Assembly (NCBI GenBank): GCA_964641175.1
Contig: CAZXLJ010000001.1
Span: forward strand, 1-64,000
Origin: CAYNST01 sp964641175
Lineage (GTDB): Bacteria > Pseudomonadota > Gammaproteobacteria > Pseudomonadales > Cellvibrionaceae
DNA: 64,000 nt
Direction of reading: 5' to 3'
Shown here: positions 17,169 to 26,779 of the stretch, piece by piece
Layout: the number at the start of each line of letters is the position of its first letter
Position numbering within the stretch: the first letter of the stretch is position 1
Notes under the pieces: generated by a model
The model's database searches: none
What the model was told of the DNA's origin: nothing
The model's input: only the letters and a program-made list of their open reading frames with translations
Position numbers and translations under genes: made by a program

Positions 17169-17969
17169 TTAAATCAACTGGTGATGACCGCTATAGTCTT
17201 CGAACTCACTGCTTTCGAACTTTCCCGGCTCGCCTTTTATTACAATCACCGATACGTTATCGGGCGCACCGTTTTCAAGAGAGGCAGCGACAAGCGCATC
17301 GGCCGCACCCTGTGCATCGTGGCGATTCAGGAGCGCCCGGATCTTCTGCAGGTCGACTGTATTGTGAAGCCCGTCGCTGCACAGCAGGAACGTGTCCCCC
17401 ATCTGCACATTGAACACTGCCATATCCACCAGCCCCTCTTCATCCACGCCCACTGCACGGGTGATCACATTCGACTGGGGATGATCGGCAGCTTCTTCCG
17501 CCGTAATCGCGCCCATGCGCACCAATTCCTGCACATGACTGTGATCCGATGTAATCTGCGTCAGTTGCTGATTACGCAGCCGATACAACCGGGAATCTCC
17601 TAGCCAGAGGGAAACGCCGACTCGCCCGCATATCAGTAGGCTGACCAGGGTGCTCCCCATGGTCGCACCTTCCTCAAACATGGTCGATGCGTAATGCAAT
17701 ATGCGCTGGTTGGCGTCGCGCAACTTCTGCTCAATTTCGTCGACAAACGTACTTAAGCGCAGACTACCGTTCGATTCAGCCAGACTTTCCACGATAATGC
17801 GGCTGGCTACGTCGCCAACCTGATGTCCCCCCATTCCGTCGGCCACCGCCCACAGGCGGATATCGGGACGGGCGATCAATGCGTCTTCGTTCAGCTCTCG
17901 CACGCGGCCACGGTCAGTTCGGGCACCACAATGCCACTCGATCGGGCGGCGGAAGGTTTTATCGCTCAT
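17169..17969 (-). CDS. pppA: PP2C-type Ser/Thr phosphatase (T6SS PppA-type)
   Basis: 266 residues with the PP2C/SpoIIE metal-binding motifs in order: RELNEDA (~24-30), VADGMGGH (~42-49), MGSTLVSLLI, GDSRLYRLR, a SDHSH/ITRAVG segment, LLCSDGLHN and GAPDNVSVIVI near the end. Soluble and cytoplasmic. It should dephosphorylate the FHA protein and so oppose the kinase encoded just downstream, as PppA does for PpkA in the Thr-phosphorylation pathway of T6SS. It starts next to the 474-bp stretch that takes the place of tagF. Confidence 0.9.
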   Translation of the reverse strand: MSDKTFRRPIEWHCGARTDRGRVRELNEDALIARPDIRLWAVADGMGGHQVGDVASRIIVESLAESNGSLRLSTFVDEIEQKLRDANQRILHYASTMFEEGATMGSTLVSLLICGRVGVSLWLGDSRLYRLRNQQLTQITSDHSHVQELVRMGAITAEEAADHPQSNVITRAVGVDEEGLVDMAVFNVQMGDTFLLCSDGLHNTVDLQKIRALLNRHDAQGAADALVAASLENGAPDNVSVIVIKGEPGKFESSEFEDYSGHHQLI

Positions 17970-18443
17970 CTGTTTTTTCTACCGTCTGTACATTATTAAA
18001 CCAAGTTGGCGCGTGAAATTCTATTGTCTAAGTCGCATTGGTAGCGTCCGGTCGATCAAAAAACACTCTTCGATGACCGTTCGTCGCCGTGATCGCCCTA
18101 TCCAACCGCGCCTGAACCCTGTGCACCGCAATGCCGCCCCCCTCGAGGGTCACCATCTTTAACCAGATGAAGCAGGCCTAAGAACCGGTACGCGGACGGG
18201 CGTTCGCTTCGCACCAAGTCCGGGGAAGTGACGATTTAACCTTTTGGAAGGCTCTACAATATCCTGCAGAACGAAGAATTAGTAAATGGATCATGGTATC
18301 CACTGACAAATATTCTGCAAGCAATACTCTTCCAGGGAGCACAGTCGCAAGACAGACCCGCAGCCCTCTCTCGGAATCATGCATTTTTCTCCCCGCGCGC
18401 GACTGTCCATTATCACTTCGCCTGACCTTACCAAGACCCGGCG
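17970..18443. other. 474-bp gene-free stretch at the tagF position
   Basis: In the H1-type gene order tagF lies between tssM and the phosphatase gene. Here the same interval holds only short frames without a family resemblance; the longest (18178-18384, minus) looks random. It may carry the promoter of the phosphatase-kinase unit. No terminator hairpin or recognisable tagF remnant was seen. Confidence 0.5.
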
Positions 18444-21400
18444 TCAGAAACCGGCCGGCAGCTTAAGCGTGGTCAGGAGATCCCGGCGAAGCGGATTATC
18501 AAGGCCTTGGGTCTTGATTTCGTAGACAATTTTTTGCCGGTTTTCTGGCGATTGTGCGTGATCGCCCATGGCAAAGGTAACCAGGTACGCAGACTGGTCC
18601 GCGGTCCTTTCCACATAAGATGCATCAAGCAACCTTAACCACGCCCAAACGCCATGGTAATCGTGGTGGTACCACCGACCCTGCAGGTCTTCAAATGCCA
18701 GCCTGATGAGCAGGTTTTCACTCGTAGCCTCCCAGGTCAAGGCGGTCCAGAAACGCGGTCCGTGACTATAGGTCAGACGCTCGTCTCCGACTTCCATAGT
18801 AAACCGCGCATCATTTTCGTCCATTGCGTGCGGTCTGAGGTTCAGAGTCATGCTGACCGAGCCGTCGTGATTTCGAAAAAATGCATCCCGGATTCGTTGT
18901 GCATGTTGCAGCTGTCGCAAAAGCGTCGGTGGAATTCCCAGGCTCTGGCGGTCGACAGCGCGATTGCTCCACTGCCCATTCGATACGATAAACGGTGCAA
19001 GATAATCCTGATAATACTGATCCAGGATTCCGCCAGATTTAAAAAATTGAACAAAATCGTGCAGGGCTACTTCTTCCGCTGCGGCACTGCTTAGAGGGTA
19101 ACGCCCTTGTAATGTACGGCGATAAGGTTCATAGACCTGCATTGTCCACGCCGCAGAAAGGTGTTGTCGCGCGCTGCTTGTGACCAGCCGCCAGCTTTCA
19201 TCGGCAAGTCTTTCCAGCCAGTTGCGAACGGGTGCGGGAAAAGACTGCGCATAATCATGCAGAGCCATGGCCGGATTTCCGGACGCGTCATTATATCGCG
19301 CGGCTGCAGCGGAAAATGCCCGGGCACCGGGGTCCGCAGCACCACTGATCTCTGCTATCCATGCATGCAGAGCCCGCAGGTGGTCCGCAAGACCTCCGGC
19401 GGCCACGTCGGTGCCCATTTCTGTGCCTGCCCGACGGTTCAATTCGCGAAATCTGCTTTCGACGACGGCAAAGTGCTCAGTTCCGTTTAAAATCCCGCCG
19501 GCTTTGTTCAATACATTCTGCTCGACATTGGTACCGGTGGAATCAACGGGTTGTCCCAACTTTTCTGCGCCCAAATCCTTTAACAGCCGACTACCGAGAG
19601 CACCCGCATCTTCCTGCAGCAATGTCCCGGGCGCCGTATGCATTGCCACCAGTCGCAACAGGTTCCAGAGTGCGGACTGCCGGGAATCCTGCAAATTTCT
19701 CAGCAACATGTCCAGCTGCTGCAAACTTTGGATATCGACCAGATCCACAGCGTCGATCACTTCATCCCAGACTTTGACATATTCACGCGCGTACAAGGCA
19801 GCCACTTCGTGCCGAAGAGCCTGAAAATCGGCAGCTCTTAGCTCGGCGGTGCGGTCGCGGGCCTCCCCGAGTACCCATGCTTCCCCCGCCATTGCCGCAA
19901 CCTGCGGCGACTTCAATGCCAACGCAAAAGCCTGCTGTCCTTCTCGTGTGAAAAAAAAGGGGACCTGCAAGTGCAGGCGCTTCTGCAGCTCGATCTTAAA
20001 GACCAGCTGCGGACTGACACCGAGGTGGTTAACCAGATCAATTTCGCGTCGATGCTCCGGCCTGCGCCGGATATGCTCATAAATCCGGTTGGCAACCGGA
20101 ATTTGCGAGATCCGTTCCTGGGCGTTTGCGACAAGCTGCCCGTTAAGGTTACTCGACTCCAGGGGCGCGGCGAGCAGACGCTCCAGATGCCCGGCAAGCG
20201 CCACCTGCGCCTGAAGGTCTACTCCGCGCTTGTGCCAGTACTTAGTGAACCACTCAAGCACGCGATCCCTTTGCAGATACTCCAGGCGCCCAAACATCAA
20301 ATAAGTTCGCAGCGTTTCATAAACTTCATCGTCCTCGCGGGATTCGGTCAGCTCATCCTCCAATGCCACAAGCAGTTCCGGAAGCAGAAAACCGTGCAGC
20401 TCGCGCAAGTACATTTCCCGCGCCTCTTTGGCGAGACGAAAATCCGAAAGACCGGCACTGTTCCAATTGCGCGGACTGGATTCGCGCAAACCCTCAACTG
20501 CCTCCCAAAGGGTATCAAGCGCCTGCGTCAGCCGGCCCGGACTGTCTCCCGGAGCATCGCGTTCCCACTGCTGTTCATATTGATCCAGCTGCCCGCTAAA
20601 GTATTCCACCACCTGCTCGTGTCTGGATGTTACTGATGCCCAGGCAATACCCGCACTTATGCATAACGTCGCAGCCAGCATAATTGCCGCCCGCCGGGAC
20701 CAGACCAGAACCTTTTCGTATTTGTAATCGGAGCCGGAGATATCCGCCTCCGCGAGGATCAGATCCTGAAACAGCTTCCGGACGAAAAAACTTTTGGACG
20801 TCTGATCGACGACCTGTGATCCTTCGAATATCGACGGGAACAACCTGCCAGCCTGTTCCACCACCACCGGTTCGGCCGCAGTGAAATATATACCTCGCAG
20901 ACATGGTTGCGAATCGGAACCGGCGGATTTGAATACATCGCGTGCGAATATCGCTACCACATTTCGCGCACCCGCGAAGTGTCTCGGGAAAGCGAGAATT
21001 TCACAGCGCCGGTTACTGTCCATTTCACGATTTAACCTGGCCGGCATGCGCGCATACAAGGACGCACTCAACGCCTTTAGTTTTCCATTCAAAAACTCCA
21101 GCGCCATTACCTCGCCGGCCTCGCGCCGGGACAACGACACTCCCCAAACCTGCTCCCTTTCATCGAGCCCTGCGCCGACAAAGAAATCCAGAAAGCCGGG
21201 AACGGTATCCATTTTTGTGCATACCAGGTACACCGGCAATTCCACTTTCAGTCTTGCTGTCAAATTCCGCAATGATCGGCGCAATGTCAAAGCAAAAGCG
21301 GCGCGTTCATCTTCAGAATTTCTAAGGAGCTCGCCGAAATCAATGGTGATCACAACTCCATTGACCGGCCGCCGACGACGATAAAGCCGCAGCGTATCAA

Positions 21401-21998
21401 TAAGTACATTCCAGTAGCATTCATCGCCTTGCGGTGATTTATCTGTGCATTCCGGGATGCCTGCCGTGTCAATAAATACCGCTTCATCCGAAACCCACCA
21501 CCGGCTTCCCGGGCCGGAAAACTCACCGCCAGATCGGGCATGCCCCACGCGGGATATTCCGAGTCCTGACTGGGCCAACAATGCTTCCTTGCCGGCACCC
21601 TTCAGTCCGATTACCAGATACCATGGCCGCGCGTACGGTGAAAATTTTCCATGTCCGCTTTTGCCACGCAACATTTCTGTAATCTGCACCTGGTCCAGTC
21701 GCGCCGCTGCCGGTGCGCGCCCTGGCCGGGAGCGCCCGGCAGTATCAGGAGAATTTAAAGTCTCCTCATCCAGGCTCATCCGGCGGAGGCGATGCTGCGA
21801 CCAGAGTGTCCACAGTGCCCACCCAATCAGAACAGCAATAACCGCGGCAAGCCGGATGCTCACTGACGCAAAAGGTGCCCAGTTCTCGGGCCCGAACTTC
21901 AGATGGGGGGCAATTAGAAACATGCCCGTCGACATGACTAACACCACCACCAGTGAGGCCAGCCCTGCGCGCGGCTTCACTTTCAGATTTCCCTGCAT
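18444..21998 (-). CDS. tssM: T6SS inner-membrane protein TssM (IcmF/VasK)
   Basis: 1184 residues from ATG 21998, preceded by AGGACGAG; the frame is open further upstream but that part overlaps tssL and is not TssM-like. Two N-terminal membrane helices (~13-30, ~45-65) precede a cytoplasmic NTPase-like domain with LVIGLKGAGKEALL, a P-loop whose Ser/Thr after Lys is Glu, then a third helix (~440) and a long periplasmic IcmF domain ending in the TssM C-terminal region (YHHDYHGVWAWLRLLD). It forms the trans-envelope complex with TssL and TssJ. The gene lies 37 bp after tssL. Confidence 0.93.
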   Translation of the reverse strand: MQGNLKVKPRAGLASLVVVLVMSTGMFLIAPHLKFGPENWAPFASVSIRLAAVIAVLIGWALWTLWSQHRLRRMSLDEETLNSPDTAGRSRPGRAPAAARLDQVQITEMLRGKSGHGKFSPYARPWYLVIGLKGAGKEALLAQSGLGISRVGHARSGGEFSGPGSRWWVSDEAVFIDTAGIPECTDKSPQGDECYWNVLIDTLRLYRRRRPVNGVVITIDFGELLRNSEDERAAFALTLRRSLRNLTARLKVELPVYLVCTKMDTVPGFLDFFVGAGLDEREQVWGVSLSRREAGEVMALEFLNGKLKALSASLYARMPARLNREMDSNRRCEILAFPRHFAGARNVVAIFARDVFKSAGSDSQPCLRGIYFTAAEPVVVEQAGRLFPSIFEGSQVVDQTSKSFFVRKLFQDLILAEADISGSDYKYEKVLVWSRRAAIMLAATLCISAGIAWASVTSRHEQVVEYFSGQLDQYEQQWERDAPGDSPGRLTQALDTLWEAVEGLRESSPRNWNSAGLSDFRLAKEAREMYLRELHGFLLPELLVALEDELTESREDDEVYETLRTYLMFGRLEYLQRDRVLEWFTKYWHKRGVDLQAQVALAGHLERLLAAPLESSNLNGQLVANAQERISQIPVANRIYEHIRRRPEHRREIDLVNHLGVSPQLVFKIELQKRLHLQVPFFFTREGQQAFALALKSPQVAAMAGEAWVLGEARDRTAELRAADFQALRHEVAALYAREYVKVWDEVIDAVDLVDIQSLQQLDMLLRNLQDSRQSALWNLLRLVAMHTAPGTLLQEDAGALGSRLLKDLGAEKLGQPVDSTGTNVEQNVLNKAGGILNGTEHFAVVESRFRELNRRAGTEMGTDVAAGGLADHLRALHAWIAEISGAADPGARAFSAAAARYNDASGNPAMALHDYAQSFPAPVRNWLERLADESWRLVTSSARQHLSAAWTMQVYEPYRRTLQGRYPLSSAAAEEVALHDFVQFFKSGGILDQYYQDYLAPFIVSNGQWSNRAVDRQSLGIPPTLLRQLQHAQRIRDAFFRNHDGSVSMTLNLRPHAMDENDARFTMEVGDERLTYSHGPRFWTALTWEATSENLLIRLAFEDLQGRWYHHDYHGVWAWLRLLDASYVERTADQSAYLVTFAMGDHAQSPENRQKIVYEIKTQGLDNPLRRDLLTTLKLPAGF

Positions 21999-22035
21999 GT
22001 TCTCGTCCTGAGTCGCATCATTTATGGTTGCGCAA

Positions 22036-22998
22036 TTAATTTTCGCCTGATCTGAAAGCGTCCTTGTGTGCCGCAAATTCATCCGGATGGCGCAATGCCC
22101 CGACAACCGCCAGGGATCGCGGCCGGTGACTCTCGCCCTCAAGTCGCAGCTGAAACGCATCCAGTCGGTGCAGCAACGGGTCGGTGTGGTGGCGCAGCAG
22201 CAGGGAAAAAGCGCTGTACAGGAAAATAAATATAAGCACAGCAATGCCGGCAATTGCCCGGTAGGACACTACTTTTTTTAATGGTCTGGAAGGCGCAAAC
22301 TCAGTTTTCCATTCGGGTGACAGATCCGGGTCAGGCTCACCACGATGATGTCGGATGACCCCGAAAAGCTTTCTGCGCAGTTGCTCCAAACGTTCGCTGC
22401 CACGATTGACCAGGCGGTACTTTCCTTCAAAGCCGAGGCTCAAGCCGGCAAAAAACAGCTCCAGCGCATGCAGGTTTTCCGCGGGGCTCGCACTGAGTCG
22501 ATGCAGAATCTGGAAGCATTTTTCTCCACCCGCAGTATCGCCATGAAAAATTCGCAATAGGGTTTTCCGACCCCAGCCACTATTGCCTCCCCACGCCGTG
22601 CTCAACACGGCTTCATCCAGAACGGAACACATGAAATAACGGGATGCGAGTATGGTATCGGCGCTATATCCGTACTCGGCGGCCAGTTTCCCATAGTTCC
22701 GTACTTCAGCTGACAAACGCTGATGAAGAATCTCAATATCGGCACACCGGAACGTCCGACGTATTTTCGCCGATTCCAACAACATCGCACCCGCCAGTTC
22801 CAGCAAGGGGTTGCATCCGACTACTGCAGCGCGTGCGGTTGAAAGATCATCAGCGAGAAAATATCTATCATTCCGATCGAAAGTTTCGGAGACTTCCTTA
22901 ACCCCCATGGCAGCGGACCCGGTGAGGTGCAGCGTGGCTTTGCGATTTCCGGATGGACCCGGAATGACCGTCGGTTCGTTATCATCCATGTTGGTCAT
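22036..22998 (-). CDS. tssL: T6SS inner-membrane protein TssL (DotU/IcmH)
   Basis: 320 residues starting at 22998 behind GGAGCAGG. The DotU cytoplasmic domain shows the usual signatures: CNPLLELAGAMLL near 60, YFMCSVLDEAVLSTAWG near 120, and a GFEGKYRL motif near 190. A single C-terminal membrane helix (~245-265) is followed by a short periplasmic tail without a peptidoglycan-binding OmpA domain, so any wall anchoring must come from another subunit. The N-terminal ~50 residues are polar and less conserved. Confidence 0.93.
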   Translation of the reverse strand: MTNMDDNEPTVIPGPSGNRKATLHLTGSAAMGVKEVSETFDRNDRYFLADDLSTARAAVVGCNPLLELAGAMLLESAKIRRTFRCADIEILHQRLSAEVRNYGKLAAEYGYSADTILASRYFMCSVLDEAVLSTAWGGNSGWGRKTLLRIFHGDTAGGEKCFQILHRLSASPAENLHALELFFAGLSLGFEGKYRLVNRGSERLEQLRRKLFGVIRHHRGEPDPDLSPEWKTEFAPSRPLKKVVSYRAIAGIAVLIFIFLYSAFSLLLRHHTDPLLHRLDAFQLRLEGESHRPRSLAVVGALRHPDEFAAHKDAFRSGEN

Positions 22999-23093
22999 CG
23001 ACCTGCTCCTTGCGTACTATCAGTCATTTTTTACAGGCTGGCTCTGACAAACCGTCCTGAACGTTTTTCCGGCTCAAGCGGAAGCAATGACCA

Positions 23094-24425
23094 TCAGGTC
23101 TTGATGGCCCAGAATTCCATTTTCAACGCAGGGAATTCCCCCCCAACATGCATGGCGAACCCTCCGGATCTGAGCATTTCCCCCCAGAACTGGCCTTGCT
23201 TGTCGAGTTCAAAGTAGGTGAACCCGGAGCGGAACGGAATTTCTCGTGGCACTGTCGCCAAAGGCTTTAAGGAAATACCCGGCAGTGCCGCATTCACCAG
23301 TTGTCGTATTCGCTCCACCGGTCCAATTTTTATCTGGTCAGGAAAACCTCCGAGGATCAGATCACCAGCAAGGTCGGCGCGGACCGCCAGAACAAAATGC
23401 GCGCACGCCAGCAAATTCCGGTCTTTTATCTCGCTGACATAAATACCTTGCTTTTTTTCCAGTAGCGGCAACGCCACCGCATTCTGTTCATAGACAACGG
23501 ACAGGTACTGCCGCAGCAAATCCATAACCGGAAGGAAACTGCGAGCGGGGTCAATGTGATGGTAGGTCGGAAACAGCGGGGTCCGGCGTGCGGGTGCAAA
23601 AAAAGTGGCGAGTTCTCCCGCGATTTTTAAAAGTTCTTCGAACAGTTCCAGGGGGTGAACGTGTGGGCGCCGCGAAAGATTCTGGATGATTACTTCCACC
23701 CGGTTTACCAGCTGCAGAAGCAGGTAATCGGCAATTTCCGAGGTTCCGCCCCGCTGCACATCGGCCAGCCGGGAAGTGATTGCATCGCCACGGTGTTTCA
23801 GCAACCCATGCAGCTCTTCCACAAAGGCCACCAATTGCGGACAGGAGTTGATCTGCACCATTGTGGGAAAAAACCCGTGATCGATCTGCACCCGTGATTC
23901 GGGCCCTACGTCCGCTATCCGGGTGATCTCGATACAAACATAGCTGCTGCGATCACTGGACTCCAGCAGAAGAGTCGGACTCAGTCTGGCGATCTCCAGA
24001 CTCTGCGGATCATTCGTGCTGGAGGTATCATCATTGACCTCCAGTTCCGTTGTACGAAACCGGGCCGGAGCCGCACTTTCCTGGCGTACTACGTCGGGTG
24101 CATTGGCATTCCGCAAAGGCAGGGCCAGATAAACCAGCTGGCCCCGGTCCTTCTCTCCCACAGCCAGCGCTGGCGGCGCCTGATCGAACTCGGGGAAATC
24201 AAATACGGTCCCATCCGGAAAGAGGCCGCAGCCACGGCGCAATACCAGTTTACCGAGTGCCAGTCCCGATAAGTCCAGGTCGAAATGTTGCCAGCCCCAG
24301 CCGAAAGTCGACAATACTTCATACCGATGATTCAGCATTCTTTCGACGTATCGGGTTTGTTGCTGGAAATGCTGCGGGTTCAGAAACATCCCTTCTGACC
24401 AGACCACCTTGTTTTCCCTAGACAT
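23094..24425 (-). CDS. tssK: T6SS baseplate protein TssK
   Basis: 443 residues, the normal TssK length. It begins with the hallmark KVVWSEGMFLNPQHFQQQ, and later shows the FPTYHHIDP and FSLKPLATVPREIPFR-like segments conserved in the family. TssK links the baseplate wedges (TssE, F, G) to the TssL/TssM membrane complex in the cytoplasm. The gene lies between tssJ and tssL, with a 95-bp gap to tssL. Confidence 0.95.
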   Translation of the reverse strand: MSRENKVVWSEGMFLNPQHFQQQTRYVERMLNHRYEVLSTFGWGWQHFDLDLSGLALGKLVLRRGCGLFPDGTVFDFPEFDQAPPALAVGEKDRGQLVYLALPLRNANAPDVVRQESAAPARFRTTELEVNDDTSSTNDPQSLEIARLSPTLLLESSDRSSYVCIEITRIADVGPESRVQIDHGFFPTMVQINSCPQLVAFVEELHGLLKHRGDAITSRLADVQRGGTSEIADYLLLQLVNRVEVIIQNLSRRPHVHPLELFEELLKIAGELATFFAPARRTPLFPTYHHIDPARSFLPVMDLLRQYLSVVYEQNAVALPLLEKKQGIYVSEIKDRNLLACAHFVLAVRADLAGDLILGGFPDQIKIGPVERIRQLVNAALPGISLKPLATVPREIPFRSGFTYFELDKQGQFWGEMLRSGGFAMHVGGEFPALKMEFWAIKT

Positions 24426-24457
24426 AAATACTCCGCAAAGCCGTTTGCGATTCTGGT

Positions 24458-24946
24458 TTAGCGTTCAGTTGCCACGAACATTTCGGTCCCCCGCACTTCC
24501 ACCTTGACGGTGTCATTTACGATGTTGTGGGAAGTTACTGGAAACACTGTTTTGAAACGGGAATTTTTGAACTGGTAGAACTCGCCATACAGGCCAATAT
24601 ACTTGGCGTTTGCACTGACGGTGAACCGCTCGGTGCGGGAAACACCTGGTAACAGCGGCGGTAGATCCCGCCGACCCAGAAAATCCTTGCCCAGGGTACC
24701 GACATCTGCCCGGAAAAGATCAACAAACCCGGCGCGCATAAATCCGTCCGCGGATCCCAGTTCATAAAGACGCACATGCAACGGACTCGGAGAGCGTTTC
24801 TCATCCGGATTAAGGTCATCACTGATCGTGAAAATAATCTTAACGTCGGTATCAAGATTGAGCGCAGAACCGATATGGCGCTGCGAGGTGGCGCAGGCTC
24901 CGGCAAATATGGAAATGGCCATTATCAAAAGCGTCCCTGCCTTCAC
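24458..24946 (-). CDS. tssJ: T6SS outer-membrane lipoprotein TssJ
   Basis: 162 residues starting with GTG after AGGGAGA. A lipoprotein signal ends in the lipobox FAGAC with Cys18. The rest is a beta-sandwich-like domain with the TssJ patterns LHVRLYELGS, FLGRRDLPPLLPGVSRTERF and YIGLYGEFYQFKNSRF. It anchors TssM to the outer membrane. It starts 33 bp after the FHA gene stop and lies 32 bp before tssK. Confidence 0.93.
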   Translation of the reverse strand: MKAGTLLIMAISIFAGACATSQRHIGSALNLDTDVKIIFTISDDLNPDEKRSPSPLHVRLYELGSADGFMRAGFVDLFRADVGTLGKDFLGRRDLPPLLPGVSRTERFTVSANAKYIGLYGEFYQFKNSRFKTVFPVTSHNIVNDTVKVEVRGTEMFVATER

Positions 24947-24979
24947 GAAAATTCTCCCTGTATCTGGACGGTCGGCTTG

Positions 24980-26377
24980 TTACTTCTTTTTTCGGGCAGC
25001 TTCAAGCTTGCGCAGCTGATCTTCGTAAGCCTGAACAAACTCGTCTCCGAAAAGCTCCTGGTAGGAGCGCTCGGTGTCTTTAAGCACTGCCTGGTAGTAT
25101 TCCCGATAGGCCTTCCAATAACCATACCGGTTGAACCAGCGCCATTTCGACGCGCGTTTGAATTCTTCTTCCAGCACCAGTGGATCGAATTTTCCCAATG
25201 CTGACCGGAAGGCACTGCGGATTCCGGCAATCATCGCCTGCTGATGATCGGAGATGGCGTCGAAGCCTTCCTGAACCGCTTCCACAGGCTTCTGATAAGC
25301 CTTGCTGCGGCGCAGGAACATGGTTTCGAGCACTTCATCGACATTGGCGGAAAATTTCAACGGATTGTTTTCCACTTGCTGAATTGTGGTGATATTCATC
25401 CGGAATTCATTTTTTATACTGGCTCGGGAGCGCAGGACCTGCAGCAATCCGCCAACACATTCGCGCAACAATATGCCTACGGTCTGGTGAACCATATACG
25501 ACTGGGACTCCGTGAGCAGTGTGTTCTTGAATCCGAGGGCGTTCAACAACGCCCTTTCGGGATCCCTGGTTTCGCCAGCCTTGTCCACCACCCGGAGCGG
25601 TGACGACGATCGACATTTGGGGCGGCTTGAGGAGAGTGCATCCAAAGCCGCCGGCTTCTGTTCGATCTCGCCGCCACGCGTGGGTTTCTCCCGGGGAGAC
25701 ACCAGCACCGGCTTATTCCCCGGAACATTGCTGTTGAGATCAGCGGTTTTTGGTACCGCTTTAGGAAATGGCCAGACAAACGCGGACCTGAGCACATCAG
25801 CTCCAAATGGCGTTTCCGGGGGTTCAGCTTCTGGCTGGCGGAGGGCTGTATTGAGGGGATCGCGCGGTGGAACCGGCGAGGACGGTCGTTGCTGGAGGTT
25901 GCGGTCCGGAACTTCCGGTTCTGCGGCTGAGCCGATCAAGTCACCCGCACCCGCTCCGGCCGAAGGGGAAACCTTGTCGCCGGCCACCTGCTCTTCTACT
26001 TCGATAAGGTCGAGCCGGGGAAACTGAGTGACGGATGCCGGCTGCCGCGTCTGCACCTCATCAATGCTCACTTTCAGTCGATACTCACCCAGATCTACAG
26101 TATCGCCGTCGTGCAATGGAGCCTGAACACCGCGTCCAACCGGTTCAGACTGGCCGTTAATGAACGTGCCGTTGGTACTCAGATCGGTGAGAAAAAACTG
26201 GCCGTCCTTGAAACTGATCTGACAGTGCCTGGCAGACAGGAACCGGTCAGGGTCCTTCAAAACCCAGTCGTTGATGGCTGCGCGCCCGACAAAGCCGCCG
26301 CTTTCATCAAATTGCTTGCGAAGTTCAACCGGTTTGGTTCCAGAAGGGGTCTTTATCAGTTTGAAATGTATAGCCAT
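24980..26377 (-). CDS. tagH: T6SS FHA-domain protein (Fha1/TagH)
   Basis: 465 residues from ATG 26377, preceded by AGGAAG; the longer frame upstream is not used. The FHA domain (~1-100) shows FVGRAAINDW, the phosphothreonine-binding SARHCQI and LSTNGTFINGQ. A Pro/Ser-rich linker (~110-270) follows, then a helical C-terminal domain (~285-465) typical of TagH-type proteins, ending in a lysine-rich tail. In H1-type systems the phosphorylated Fha1 promotes assembly, so this is the probable substrate of the kinase/phosphatase pair. It is the first gene of the minus-strand T6SS block. Confidence 0.92.
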   Translation of the reverse strand: MAIHFKLIKTPSGTKPVELRKQFDESGGFVGRAAINDWVLKDPDRFLSARHCQISFKDGQFFLTDLSTNGTFINGQSEPVGRGVQAPLHDGDTVDLGEYRLKVSIDEVQTRQPASVTQFPRLDLIEVEEQVAGDKVSPSAGAGAGDLIGSAAEPEVPDRNLQQRPSSPVPPRDPLNTALRQPEAEPPETPFGADVLRSAFVWPFPKAVPKTADLNSNVPGNKPVLVSPREKPTRGGEIEQKPAALDALSSSRPKCRSSSPLRVVDKAGETRDPERALLNALGFKNTLLTESQSYMVHQTVGILLRECVGGLLQVLRSRASIKNEFRMNITTIQQVENNPLKFSANVDEVLETMFLRRSKAYQKPVEAVQEGFDAISDHQQAMIAGIRSAFRSALGKFDPLVLEEEFKRASKWRWFNRYGYWKAYREYYQAVLKDTERSYQELFGDEFVQAYEDQLRKLEAARKKK

Positions 26378-26688
26378 CGCTGTTCTTCCTGAAAAGTGGT
26401 GTATCAGCATCCTTTCAATACCTGGCAATTTGCTTTGCGTTATCCTGCACTGACCGCCACTTGAAGCCCGATCCCATCGGGCCCGGTTTAATAAACCGCG
26501 GGCCATGCAGATTCGCGCCGCGGCATCCACCGAGTTCCGGCGCGTGAATCAGCGGCAAATATTGAACCAGCCGTCTTCCGGATGCAATACCCATAAATCA
26601 AGTTTTGCCAAGCCTGCCAAATTAGCTTTCAGTCCAAGAAAAAAATACTTGCAATTTTGCGCTGTTTAGCATGAATATTCCGCTCACG

Positions 26689-26708
26689 GATTATCAGTGA
26701 CGATAATC
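26689..26708. promoter_or_regulatory. Inverted repeat GATTATC-N6-GATAATC upstream of tssA
   Basis: A perfect 7-bp dyad with a 6-bp centre, 72 bp before the tssA start. The size fits a dimeric regulator's operator, but no known site is matched. Confidence 0.45.
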
Positions 26709-26726
26709 TGCCCGCATTCTCAAGGT

Positions 26727-26742
26727 CTGTCATTGGTGACAG
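26727..26742. promoter_or_regulatory. Inverted repeat CTGTCA-N4-TGACAG upstream of tssA
   Basis: A perfect 6-bp dyad with a 4-nt centre, 38 bp before the tssA start. It could be a small hairpin in the leader RNA or an operator. Confidence 0.4.
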
Positions 26743-26779
26743 CGTAGTGCCGGGCGAACCCTGGATTCAAGGATGAAAC

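Larger units (their letters stand above)
26378..26779. promoter_or_regulatory. 402-bp divergent T6SS promoter region
   Basis: Lies between the FHA gene (minus) and tssA (plus) and must contain the promoters of both blocks. Two perfect inverted repeats (26689-26708 and 26727-26742) lie 38-91 bp before the tssA start. A TTGCAA at 26649-26654 could be a -35 element, but no convincing -10 follows. Confidence 0.5.

Noticed and set aside
18178..18384. 68-residue ORF in the tagF position
   Set aside because: Too short and unlike TagF; no ribosome site.
26423..26438. TGGCAATTTGCTTTGC as a sigma-54 promoter for tssA
   Set aside because: The GG-GC spacing is 11 rather than 10 bp and it lies about 340 bp from the gene.
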